NCBI RefSeq assembly: GCF_003576475.1
Contig: NZ_QWGR01000009.1
Location: 124,001-188,000 of the forward strand
Reading direction: 5' to 3'
DNA: 64,000 bases
Origin: Maribellus luteus
Lineage (GTDB): Bacteria; Bacteroidota; Bacteroidia; Bacteroidales; Prolixibacteraceae
This document shows positions 46,319 through 56,736 of the stretch, piece after piece; position 1 is the stretch's first letter; each line of letters begins with the position of its first letter. Position numbers and translations under genes: made by a program. A model generated the notes under the pieces. The model was not told the DNA's origin. It did no database searches and saw only the letters and a program-made list of their open reading frames with translations.

Positions 46319-46460
46319 TGAATCCACCCATGCCCTTGGGATTTTTTTCAGCTACTGGCACGCCATTAAATTTTGGCGCAGGCCATTGAGCCGGATGGAT
46401 TCTTGTCAATGGTGCATGTCTGTTTTTTGTGGAGTTAACGAAACACAAAACTGAACGCAC
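46311..46460 (-). CDS. possible small ORF or gene remnant overlapping the ArdC start
   Basis: An open frame of about 49 codons from a GTG at 46460 reads in its second half RIHPAQWPAPKFNGVPVAEK and ends GMGGFNE. Its stop overlaps the ArdC ATG (ATGAGTAA), a translational-coupling arrangement. Proline- and glycine-rich composition looks protein-like, but there is no ATG, and a TAG lies upstream at 46476-46478, so it may be the tail of a truncated gene. Confidence 0.3.
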   Translation of the reverse strand: MRSVLCFVNSTKNRHAPLTRIHPAQWPAPKFNGVPVAEKNPKGMGGFNE

Positions 46461-46554
46461 CCGAAGGGCGGCTGGCTAAAAATGGACAATTTCAGCCGCC
46501 ATTGACTTTTCCGGACGGCGAAGTAACTTTGACAGGATTTAAAGGCAATTCAAT

Positions 46555-49500
46555 ATTTCAATTCCAGCTTGGTACGATTGCGAGTGGAATTTCTAAAGCG
46601 CTTCCCGGTTATCGCTGACATTTCAATTCCAGCTTGGTACGATTGCGAGTTCTACCATTCAGCAAAGTGACAACGGCTATCCGCATTTCAATTCCAGCTT
46701 GGTACGATTGCGAGGACTATGAGTATGCAACACAGAAAGTCATATTAAATTTCAATTCCAGCTTGGTACGATTGCGAGTTTTGGTAAATGTTTTTTTGTT
46801 TCTTTTTTGCGTGTTTCAATTCCAGCTTGGTACGATTGCGAGGATCACGTATGTGATAACGGATTGTTTTTTACAAGTTTCAATTCCAGCTTGGTACGAT
46901 TGCGAGTTGAAAAAGAAACAAAGCAATTCAGCCGGGTTAAAATGTTTCAATTCCAGCTTGGTACGATTGCGAGGTAGGATCAAGCGTTGCAATATTGATA
47001 GTTAATAAGTTTCAATTCCAGCTTGGTACGATTGCGAGTCTCTACCTGTAATATCATGCTTTGCACTTGTATTTGAATTTCAATTCCAGCTTGGTACGAT
47101 TGCGAGCGAAAGCGCGAACTGGAAGAGCGCATCGATCAACATTTCAATTCCAGCTTGGTACGATTGAGAGCCGCTGGCAAAGCAATGCGGGGGTGTTTGC
47201 TACAAATTTCAATTCCAGCTTGGTACGATTGAGAGTTGAAAATTTTGCGTTTGCCTACGTCCAGGTAATATTTCAATTCCAGCTTGGTACGATTGAGAGT
47301 CGATTTTTCGAGTGCAGCATAATCGCTCATCTGAAATTTCAATTCCAGCTTGGTACGATTGAGAGTAAACTCTACTCGCAAAGCGCAGTAGCCCGTACAC
47401 ATTTCAATTCCAGCTTGGTACGATTGAGAGAATTCTCCGACTTCGATATTAACCGTTGCGATGATATTTCAATTCCAGCTTGGTACGATTGAGAGCGAAA
47501 GCAGCACACGACGAGCATGTTGATAATCTATTTCAATTCCAGCTTGGTACGATTGAGAGTAAAAGGTGAAAAGGTTTTTTGTGACGGCAAATTAATTTCA
47601 ATTCCAGCTTGGTACGATTGAGAGCAACGCTTCGCTATCTGACCGCGAAAAGGAAATCAATTTCAATTCCAGCTTGGTACGATTGAGAGCACCCAGCGCC
47701 TTCGAACCCGTAACGTCATCGCACATTTCAATTCCAGCTTGGTACGATTGAGAGTGAGATTTGGGACGCCGGCGGCGACCTTTCAAAAAAAATTTCAATT
47801 CCAGCTTGGTACGATTGAGAGTCGAAATTCCGATTTCAGGCAGTACCGGAGTTAACGAATTTCAATTCCAGCTTGGTACGATTGAGAGTTGATTGAAAAT
47901 ATACGCAGCATCAGCGCAAAAGAATTTCAATTCCAGCTTGGTACGATTGAGAGGGTAATGATTGCCAAATAAGCCCCGTTATTTGCTATTTCAATTCCAG
48001 CTTGGTACGATTGAGAGTTTACCAATTACAGGTTGGAATTTATGATCTAAATCATTTCAATTCCAGCTTGGTACGATTGAGAGGGTATGATTTAGCAACA
48101 GATAACAACTTTAAATAATTTCAATTCCAGCTTGGTACGATTGAGAGGATCAACTTTTCTTTTTATTGACTAGATGCCAAAGCCATTTCAATTCCAGCTT
48201 GGTACGATTGAGAGGAAAAACAATCTTAGTTATTATTGCTGCCCTCGCACATTTCAATTCCAGCTTGGTACGATTGAGAGCTTTCGCCCAGGTAACTATA
48301 TCGCCTGTAACAGTGATTTCAATTCCAGCTTGGTACGATTGAGAGTCCACTGCCGTTGATGTTCTTGTTCCTTCTGGAAATTTCAATTCCAGCTTGGTAC
48401 GATTGAGAGGCAATATGTCGAGATGGATACAACTCATGCAACCATATTTCAATTCCAGCTTGGTACGATTGAGAGATCCGCAAATGGCCCGTAAGGTTGC
48501 CATTGATATATTTCAATTCCAGCTTGGTACGATTGAGAGTACATTGGATTAAATAGTGTAGAAGATTATGTGGACATTTCAATTCCAGCTTGGTACGATT
48601 GAGAGACAGCACCCCTTTACAGGACATACAGGTCGAACGTTATTTCAATTCCAGCTTGGTACGATTGAGAGAGATGCTCAACGGACCAAGAAGGATTTTG
48701 CTGATATATTTCAATTCCAGCTTGGTACGATTGAGAGCGCCCAAAGACTTCATCTCCGAAAAGGCAATGTTATTTCAATTCCAGCTTGGTACGATTGAGA
48801 GCGCTAAACCCAGTTAAGTTATGACTAAAGAAGATATTTCAATTCCAGCTTGGTACGATTGAGAGGTCTGTCAGGCTCTTTTAGTAGCTGGCGTATGTCC
48901 ATTTCAATTCCAGCTTGGTACGATTGAGAGACCGTTCTGCACCCGATATCCCCGAACCGGGTCGATATTTCAATTCCAGCTTGGTACGATTGAGAGCCCC
49001 AAGCGCAAGCCCATTTGAAGCAGACATGTCTTATTTCAATTCCAGCTTGGTACGATTGAGAGGTAAATCGATTGCAAGCAAAGTTCATTCAAATTCACAT
49101 TTCAATTCCAGCTTGGTACGATTGAGAGATCAAACTGTTTCATGGTTCCGTGATAGACAACTTTATTTCAATTCCAGCTTGGTACGATTGAGAGTTTCAG
49201 AGTTTGAGAAAACCACGTAATCACTATCATTTCAATTCCAGCTTGGTACGATTGAGAGCCTTTTCGTGGTCCTTCCGGCTGTGGTTCTTTACGATTTCAA
49301 TTCCAGCTTGGTACGATTGAGAGTTAAAAACATACGAAAATTAATAACTTTGTAATAATTTCAATTCCAGCTTGGTACGATTGAGAGCTACCCCCGTACC
49401 GTCAACGGTCCAGAAATTCGTATTTCAATTCCAGCTTGGTACGATTGAGAGCTAAGCGCAATAAAAAGCGGATGGAAGTCGCTTAAATTTCAATTCCAGC

Positions 49501-52500
49501 TTGGTACGATTGCGAGTCGGCAAATCAAAGTCAGACAGGAACATCGTCATGCTATTTCAATTCCAGCTTGGTACGATTGCGAGTCGGATACCCACCTAAG
49601 CAAATCACTGCCAAAAAATTTCAATTCCAGCTTGGTACGATTGCGAGATTTTGGCGTAGATATTGGAATTGAGAGATCATTATTTCAATTCCAGCTTGGT
49701 ACGATTGCGAGTATAAAGAGCTTACCGGGAACCAATATTTCAATATGTATTTCAATTCCAGCTTGGTACGATTGCGAGCCATACGCCGCCAATTTCGTAG
49801 CACTCATTATTTTCATTTCAATTCCAGCTTGGTACGATTGCGAGTTATTTGAAATTATCTCTTTGTTCTTCACAATCTTAATTTCAATTCCAGCTTGGTA
49901 CGATTGCGAGAATGTTTCCGCTGTTGCCCAGGTCAAACTCAAATCGATTTCAATTCCAGCTTGGTACGATTGCGAGAGCCTATTGGATACTTCTCCTGAA
50001 GCCAGGTTGCAATTTCAATTCCAGCTTGGTACGATTGCGAGACCACGTCTTTTACAAATGCCTCCTGTTTTCCGTATTTCAATTCCAGCTTGGTACGATT
50101 GCGAGGGCACCCCCGGCGGCTGCGATATTAAAATTTCAATTCCAGCTTGGTACGATTGCGAGCCTGAAGGAATTCATTCCGCGATCTGCGAAGTAAATTT
50201 CAATTCCAGCTTGGTACGATTGCGAGGAATATCCTGCAGGTCCTCCGGAAGAAAACTCACGGATTTCAATTCCAGCTTGGTACGATTGCGAGCCGACCGA
50301 AATGCCGAACAGGCTGAATATGACGAAATTTCAATTCCAGCTTGGTACGATTGCGAGCTATCGCGGCAACTTGTGCCGTCGTTTGTGTGCGAAATTTCAA
50401 TTCCAGCTTGGTACGATTGCGAGTATACGGTAACGGTGAATACGGATAACGAATTATATTTCAATTCCAGCTTGGTACGATTGCGAGGTCAACTGCAAGT
50501 AGTTGCCAGTTAATCCTCCGCGATTTCAATTCCAGCTTGGTACGATTGCGAGTAGGTAACGACTTGGCAATAATCGGATTTTTATTGTATTTCAATTCCA
50601 GCTTGGTACGATTGCGAGATTGATTCTGGCTATCGGACTGAATGTTTTTGAAAAATTTCAATTCCAGCTTGGTACGATTGCGAGTAAGCACCCTCAACCC
50701 AAAGCACGCGGTTTTTATCCATTTCAATTCCAGCTTGGTACGATTGCGAGAATCACGATATCAAAGAGTTTAACACGTTCAACCAAATTTCAATTCCAGC
50801 TTGGTACGATTGCGAGGATCCATCTAATTACTGCCACACTTGGTAGCTCCATTTCAATTCCAGCTTGGTACGATTGCGAGAGTAGATGAGAATGGAGAAC
50901 CTTTGGTTGTTTATCAATTTCAATTCCAGCTTGGTACGATTGCGAGCACCCGTCAGAAACTAGCACAGGGGTTACAAACTAATTTCAATTCCAGCTTGGT
51001 ACGATTGCGAGTATTGTTATTAGTTTTTTCATGCTGCTATTCTTAATTTTCAATTCCAGCTTGGTACGATTGCGAGAAAGTATCCGTTGACTCCACCACT
51101 TTATCGTAGGTCATTTCAATTCCAGCTTGGTACGATTGCGAGCCTGTAATGGCCCCCCACGAAACCCCCGTCGTTAATTTCAATTCCAGCTTGGTACGAT
51201 TGCGAGCGACAAAGCGAATTAGGTGTCCACATTTTAGGATATTTCAATTCCAGCTTGGTACGATTGCGAGGATTTTACCAGCCTGATCGCGGTGGTATAA
51301 AATATATTTCAATTCCAGCTTGGTACGATTGCGAGGCTGTGATACTTTTTAGTGCTTGGGCTGCAAATACTATATTTCAATTCCAGCTTGGTACGATTGC
51401 GAGCATTGCAATGTTTGACAAACGGCCACGCACCGAAATTTCAATTCCAGCTTGGTACGATTGCGAGAAACGGGTTGGAATGTTTATCTGTCTGTTCATA
51501 CATTTCAATTCCAGCTTGGTACGATTGCGAGTTTAGGAAAAACAAAAAATCCTGCTCTTTTCCTTTATTTCAATTCCAGCTTGGTACGATTGCGAGTTTT
51601 TCGCAAAACTAAAAAATGCCTTACTGATAGGTTATTTCAATTCCAGCTTGGTACGATTGCGAGACCGTGCACTCGAAAACCGCGAAGATAAAACACCCAT
51701 TTCAATTCCAGCTTGGTACGATTGCGAGCAATGCAGAACTACCGCTCAATGCGCTCGACTACAATTTCAATTCCAGCTTGGTACGATTGCGAGTTTTAGT
51801 GAGGTGATGAGGTCTTTAGCGGTACGTTATTTCAATTCCAGCTTGGTACGATTGCGAGAAAAAAACCAGCCCTGTTTAACCCCGCCAGGCACAATTTCAA
51901 TTCCAGCTTGGTACGATTGCGAGCGCGCAATTTCATCGTTTATTTCGACGAAATGTTATTTCAATTCCAGCTTGGTACGATTGCGAGCAAGTTTGTTGAG
52001 ATCGACCGCGAACTGGCTACAAAATTTCAATTCCAGCTTGGTACGATTGCGAGGAGTGCATAAGAATACAGGGCGGGAAATATGACCTATTTCAATTCCA
52101 GCTTGGTACGATTGCGAGTCTTGTCGATATCGGCCAGCCCCGATGTTACGCCATTTCAATTCCAGCTTGGTACGATTGCGAGTTTTTCATTTAACGCATA
52201 AGCTATCGGGTAATCCCAATTTCAATTCCAGCTTGGTACGATTGCGAGTCCGGCTGGGCCTCTTAAGGTGGATTGTAAATATTGCATTTCAATTCCAGCT
52301 TGGTACGATTGCGAGTGTACGTTTCAGCGGGGGTTAGATGCCAGTATCTTTATTTCAATTCCAGCTTGGTACGATTGCGAGAGAAGTGGCGGTAATCGTC
52401 CTGATTGATTCTCCGGCATTTCAATTCCAGCTTGGTACGATTGCGAGATGATAGAAGGAAGCTAAAGGCTTCTTATGTGAAATTTCAATTCCAGCTTGGT

Positions 52501-53557
52501 ACGATTGCGAGCGCGGGTTTTGATCGTGGTCCCGGATGATATGGAAATTTCAATTCCAGCTTGGTACGATTGCGAGAATCTTCCGGCGAAAAGGAAATTT
52601 CCCTTCAGCCAAATTTCAATTCCAGCTTGGTACGATTGCGAGCGGGCTTTCGCTGATAACTAACTAACTATTAACTAATTTCAATTCCAGCTTGGTACGA
52701 TTGCGAGCGGAAGTTTAATGTTGAACGATTTTTTTGAATACATTTCAATTCCAGCTTGGTACGATTGCGAGTTATTTTGTCGTAATAACTATCGGCCGCC
52801 TGTTGCAATTTCAATTCCAGCTTGGTACGATTGCGAGCGATTAGCACTGTGAATATTTGAACGAAGAAACAATTTCAATTCCAGCTTGGTACGATTGCGA
52901 GGAGAATTTAAAATAAAAGTATTTGGTTTTTACCAATTTCAATTCCAGCTTGGTACGATTGCGAGAAACCGGATTCCGGTTCGAAATAAATCTTCTTAAA
53001 CATTTCAATTCCAGCTTGGTACGATTGCGAGTTCGTACCGACCCAATGCCTGGGTAATTCCCAAAGCCATTTCAATTCCAGCTTGGTACGATTGCGAGCT
53101 TTAGCCATTGAATCAGCTTTCAATACTTCGATGAATTTCAATTCCAGCTTGGTACGATTGCGAGTAAAAGTGTGCTCGTTGGTTTTCAGACCCAAAGCCA
53201 TTTCAATTCCAGCTTGGTACGATTGCGAGCCCGTTATCCGCTTAGGCTTCCCTAATTTTATCACAATTTCAATTCCAGCTTGGTACGATTGCGAGTTGTA
53301 AGGGTTACCGGCAATGCTAACGGTTCTGTATTTCAATTCCAGCTTGGTACGATTGCGAGATTATGTTGGATCAGAATGCACAAGAGCAAATACGTTATTT
53401 CAATTCCAGCTTGGTACGATTGCGAGGCGGTACTGCAGCAGCTGCTACCATCGACAATGTATATTTCAATTCCAGCTTGGTACGATTGCGAGTGGCAGCG
53501 GGCCAGCCTTTAACACTAGCTTAAGCCATTTCAATTCCAGCTTGGTACGATTGCGAG
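46555..53557 (-). CRISPR. CRISPR array, 108 repeats and 107 spacers, type I-B-like
   Basis: I counted 108 copies of a 30-bp repeat beginning ATTTCAATTCCAGC and ending ACGATTGCGAG or ACGATTGAGAG on the plus strand, separated by spacers of 34-38 bp, except one of 27 bp at 50106-50132. The reverse complement ends in ATTGAAAT, the usual 5' handle form for type I crRNA, so the array is read leftward from a leader at 53558-53782 next to cas2. New spacers therefore enter on the right. Repeats 1-9 end GCGAG, repeats 10-45 (47141-49451) end GAGAG, repeats 46-108 end GCGAG. Repeats 5-8 begin with G and repeat 70 with T. The count may be off by one. Confidence 0.97.
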
Positions 53558-53782
53558 CCGTTCGACGACTCAAAAAAAATAGTTCATTTTCAACGAACTA
53601 CGTTTTTCAAAAATAGTATTTTACTATGATTTTGTTGTCGATCCTCCAAAACGTTTTTCGCCCGGAGGATCGACAAGTATATATAAATCGCTAATTTTCA
53701 ATATGTCAAAGAACCTGAGGAAAATATTTTTAAGCGTATAAAACGCTATAAGTGTTTACAACGACAGGATCGACAACTCCAC
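53558..53782 (-). promoter_or_regulatory. CRISPR leader between cas2 and the array
   Basis: 225 bases, AT-rich, between the cas2 stop and the newest repeat. It holds an 11-bp perfect inverted repeat GTCGATCCTCC / GGAGGATCGAC (53637-53647 and 53664-53674, 16-nt spacer), a direct repeat AGGATCGACAA at 53666-53676 and 53766-53776 exactly 100 bp apart, and a 6-bp dyad TAGTTC/GAACTA near 53580. It should contain the array promoter and adaptation signals. Confidence 0.75.
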
Positions 53783-54046
53783 TTACAAAAAATTACCCAG
53801 ATTTTGCCGTTCATGTCCTACAATTTCCTTGTCCAACCACTTTTCCTGGCGTGTCTTAAAAATAATAAGGCTGTCATCATCCTCGTCCATAATTTGTGAT
53901 GCCCTGAATTTAAATTCCTCCAACCGGGCCTCCGTAATTTCTCCTTCAAATACAGAGTTCTGAATCCAGTTCAGGTACCTACGGCAAAGTTTCAGCATTT
54001 TTGCCACACGCTTCTGTCCTACATCATATACTGCAATTACATACAT
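53783..54046 (-). CDS. cas2: CRISPR-associated endoribonuclease/integration protein Cas2
   Basis: 87 aa from the ATG at 54046, which overlaps the cas1 stop as TAATG; GTG codons up to 54055 are alternative starts. [21 protein letters not shown] is the standard Cas2 beginning with the catalytic Asp in YDV, then YLNWIQNSVFEGEIT and DSLIIFKT. With Cas1 it forms the spacer integration complex. Last gene of the cas operon, next to the leader. Confidence 0.97.
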   Translation of the reverse strand: MYVIAVYDVGQKRVAKMLKLCRRYLNWIQNSVFEGEITEARLEEFKFRASQIMDEDDDSLIIFKTRQEKWLDKEIVGHERQNLGNFL

Positions 54047-55050
54047 TACCACCACATTTTAAACGGTTTATACTCTTCCATCCCCAACAAATGCTTTTGT
54101 ATTTTATAGCACTCCAACTTCACGAGGTGTTTATAGCTTACCGAACGATTCAATGTACGGTGCTTAATGGTTTCTTCCAGTCTTTCTTCCAATGCCTGTA
54201 CAAAAACTTTTTTCCCGTTTGGTTTCAAACTCACACGGTTTAACTGGTCTTCGAAATGATGCCCCTGGATCATTTTCTTGTTCATCACTTTGAATACTAC
54301 ACGGTCAACCAGCAAGGGTTTAAACACTTCGGCCAGATCGAGCGAAAGCGAAAAGCGCCGGTCGCCGGGCTCATGCAGAAAACTGATGGTTGGATTTAAT
54401 TGCGTTTGGTGTATCGCCCTAAGGCATTGACTGTAACACATCATGTTCCCAAACGAGATCAAGGCGTTTACTTCATTCTCGGGAGGACGGTACGAACGGC
54501 CGCCCATACTAAAATCGTTAATGATTAATTCAAAGGCTTCGTAGTAATTCTTCCGGATGTTGCCTTCTATTCCCATCAGCTCGTCAACGGCGGTAGTCTG
54601 GCAAATTTTCGAACTCAGCGCTTCAATGTTTTCAATAATCGGCTCCAGGTCTTTTCCTCTGCTATTGTAATACCGCAGGTTTTTCACCATGTTAAAACTG
54701 GCGCCATCCAGGATACGCTGCGCCAGGTCGATCCGGTTTTTCCGGTTTTGCTGACATTTTACCTGTGCAATCAGCATTTTGCCCGAGATAAGCGCTTCGC
54801 GCGGCATAAACGAACCGGTGTAGTTTTCGTAGTAATCAAAAAAATGAATGGGAATCTGCGATTGCCCCAGAAAATTATACAGGGCAGAATTGGCATCGAG
54901 GTTTCCAAAACAATACAGTTCGCCAACATTTTCAACAGGTAAAAAACGGGGCTTCTGCTCGTTGCCATCTTCGTCGTAAGGGGTAAATTTCAGTGTATTG
55001 TCGCGGCGCTGCAAACGTCCGGGATTGAATAGATAGTAGGTTTTCTTCAT
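54046..55050 (-). CDS. cas1: CRISPR-associated integrase Cas1 (type I-B)
   Basis: 334 aa. [20 protein letters not shown], the beta-domain motif [16 protein letters not shown], then the metal site region [35 protein letters not shown] and [21 protein letters not shown], with the conserved Glu, His and Asp. This length and order match the Cas1b class linked with type I-B. It integrates protospacers next to the leader. Separated from GxxExxY by 12 bp. Confidence 0.97.
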   Translation of the reverse strand: MKKTYYLFNPGRLQRRDNTLKFTPYDEDGNEQKPRFLPVENVGELYCFGNLDANSALYNFLGQSQIPIHFFDYYENYTGSFMPREALISGKMLIAQVKCQQNRKNRIDLAQRILDGASFNMVKNLRYYNSRGKDLEPIIENIEALSSKICQTTAVDELMGIEGNIRKNYYEAFELIINDFSMGGRSYRPPENEVNALISFGNMMCYSQCLRAIHQTQLNPTISFLHEPGDRRFSLSLDLAEVFKPLLVDRVVFKVMNKKMIQGHHFEDQLNRVSLKPNGKKVFVQALEERLEETIKHRTLNRSVSYKHLVKLECYKIQKHLLGMEEYKPFKMWW

Positions 55051-55062
55051 AATTGTCTTGAA

Positions 55063-55479
55063 CTATGATTTTGACTGATTGCCTGATGGACTTTGATTCA
55101 ATTTAGGTTTCATTACGCGCTTAAATTGCAATGAAGTATTCCCGAAATTAATCAACAGACCGATTTCCATGCCATAAGCTTCCAGGTAATTGATGGCCTG
55201 GGCCAAATGAACATCTTCGAGTTGAATGACCGCTTTTATTTCGAGCATTATTTTTTCGTCAATAAAGAAATCGACCCGACGTGTTCCAATATCAAAACCT
55301 TTATAAACCAAAGGCATTTCTTTTTCGCGTTCGAAAGCTATTTTTCTAAGCTCCAATTCAATTGCCAAGGCTCTCTGATAAATCACTTCCTGAAACCCAT
55401 TTCCCAAACTACGATGCACTTCCATTGCCGCCCCGATCACCTCGTGGGTCAAATCCTGGTATTTGTATTTTTCCATCAT
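55063..55479 (-). CDS. GxxExxY protein (PD-(D/E)XK nuclease-like), inserted in the cas operon
   Basis: 138 aa. The signature G28-FQEVIY-34 fits GxxExxY, preceded by DLTHEVIGAAMEVHRSLG, and followed by RRVDFFID with D70 and LEIKAVIQ with E80 and K82, the PD-(D/E)XK triad; HLAQAINYLEAYGMEIGLLINFG is the conserved family end. The family is common and dispersed in Bacteroidota and not a known part of adaptation. It sits between cas4 and cas1 with 29- and 12-bp gaps, so it is co-transcribed. Inverted CTATGATT/AATCATAG flanks (55063-55070 and 55500-55507) overlap its ends. Confidence 0.88.
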   Translation of the reverse strand: MMEKYKYQDLTHEVIGAAMEVHRSLGNGFQEVIYQRALAIELELRKIAFEREKEMPLVYKGFDIGTRRVDFFIDEKIMLEIKAVIQLEDVHLAQAINYLEAYGMEIGLLINFGNTSLQFKRVMKPKLNQSPSGNQSKS

Positions 55480-55508
55480 AGTATTCTTTCAATCCGGTTA
55501 ATCATAGC

Positions 55509-56015
55509 TCAGACCTCCCCGCTCCAGCAGAAATCGAAATAGCTGCAATTTTTGCACCTGGTTATTGGTATTCGTTCGGGACATTGTTCTCCGGCAATCA
55601 GCGCCTCAATCTGTACGAGCATTTCGCTGATGGCTTCGCGGTCGGGAGTAGTCAGCAGCACCTCGTCGGTTTTGTGCAAACGCGGGTACTCCAGCAACCC
55701 GGTGGCTCCCACTACCCCATTTTGTTCGAGCACAAACAGGTAGTATTTCACCTGCCACTCGTGGGCTTCCTCGTGTTTGTCCGATTTTTTGATTTCGTGC
55801 ACCACCTTATTTTTAGGATCGTAATAATCGATTTTGATACCGTCCAGCTCAATTTCGCGGTACTTCTCGCTGCGCCGCGGGTAGGAAGTTTCGTGCAACA
55901 GCTTGCCTTCGTAAACCAGGTCGGAAGTCGACTCCATATTGATGCCGCTGGCAAACAACCACAATTTGCGGTGGCAGATAAGGTAGTAATTGAAATGGGT
56001 TCCGGTGATTTGCAT
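55509..56015 (-). CDS. cas4: CRISPR-associated exonuclease Cas4
   Basis: 168 aa. FNYYLICHRKLWLF gives the first cluster cysteine; CPERIPITRCKNCSYFDFC gives the C-terminal trio, together holding a 4Fe-4S cluster. The RecB-type nuclease core is KIDYYDPKNKVVHEIKKSD (D and ExK) with WQVKYYLFVLE. It processes prespacers and selects PAMs in type I-B adaptation. Lies upstream of GxxExxY and cas1 in the operon. Confidence 0.95.
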   Translation of the reverse strand: MQITGTHFNYYLICHRKLWLFASGINMESTSDLVYEGKLLHETSYPRRSEKYREIELDGIKIDYYDPKNKVVHEIKKSDKHEEAHEWQVKYYLFVLEQNGVVGATGLLEYPRLHKTDEVLLTTPDREAISEMLVQIEALIAGEQCPERIPITRCKNCSYFDFCWSGEV

Positions 56016-56040
56016 GGGCTGAAATTATTGAATTGTACAG

Positions 56041-56073
56041 AAACCTGACAGGTTTTGAAAACCTGTCAGGTTT
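56041..56073. repeat. 33-bp perfect palindromic repeat between cas5 and cas4
   Basis: AAACCTGACAGGTTTT, G, and the exact complement. It fills most of the 62-bp gap and belongs to the same family as 19894-19928 and 61096-61128. Confidence 0.8.
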
Positions 56074-56077
56074 GTGA

Positions 56078-56734
56078 TCAGAAACATCTAAAATGGGTGT
56101 ACGATTTTGATGAATTCAAATTCTGAACAGGAATTACAAGAATCTTTTTATCTCGCTTCGCATTGGCAGAATCGAAATTGTCGACATTCTTAAAATCCGC
56201 TTTTGATGAAATGTCATCAAACTCCTGTAAAACTCCTGGTGAAAAATCAGAAGCATCAAATTCTTTCACATTTGGTTCGCCCGGGTTGTCCCGGTAGCCA
56301 ACAAATTGAAAGAAGCAACCTCGTTTCCCGAAATAGTTTATCCTGTGCAGATAGTTTTGCAGATATTGCTTTGCCTCTTCGCTTTTTACATCGAATATGA
56401 TTTCGATATTGTCTGAGAGGTAGATATATTCACGGAAAGAAGGCTTCCCACGATACGTTCCATCTCTCAACGATTGAATGGTTACAAAGCAATTATTCAC
56501 ACAAAAGCTACCTGAAACCCGATATTCTATGGTCGCATCTTTTATATAAGAGAATTCTTTACTTTTCTTTTCCTCAAAAATGTCTTTCCCATCAATGGTA
56601 ATGGCCTGATTGAACAATGCCATCTTAATGGAATAAGGCGAAGGAATCAGTAACGATTTTGCGCCTGAATTGGTCGAGTTGCTTTCTTTTAACGAGAACA
56701 AGTTTGTTGGCTGATATATGACAGAGAACTTCAT
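56078..56734 (-). CDS. cas5: CRISPR-associated protein Cas5 (type I-B)
   Basis: 218 aa. The RAMP N-terminus FSVIYQPTNLFSLKES and SLLIPSPYSIKMALFNQAI match Cas5; the thumb region is FREYIYLSDNIEIIF, and a GCFFQFVGY strand follows. In the Cascade complex it caps the crRNA 5' handle. It follows cas7 after 2 bp and has an asparagine- and serine-rich tail. The call rests on position and the SPYSIK motif more than on overall similarity. Confidence 0.85.
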   Translation of the reverse strand: MKFSVIYQPTNLFSLKESNSTNSGAKSLLIPSPYSIKMALFNQAITIDGKDIFEEKKSKEFSYIKDATIEYRVSGSFCVNNCFVTIQSLRDGTYRGKPSFREYIYLSDNIEIIFDVKSEEAKQYLQNYLHRINYFGKRGCFFQFVGYRDNPGEPNVKEFDASDFSPGVLQEFDDISSKADFKNVDNFDSANAKRDKKILVIPVQNLNSSKSYTHFRCF

Positions 56735-56736
56735 AT

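Noticed and set aside
53032-53265. Spacers that share a CAAAGCC end next to the repeat
   Set aside because: Only about three of 107 share it, and the match is seven bases; chance is a sufficient explanation.
46634-53616. Many open frames in the array on both strands with repeated motifs such as NSSLVRLR, FQLGTI and SIPAWYD
   Set aside because: They are translations of the CRISPR repeat; the 64-67-bp period shifts frames and no frame has gene features.
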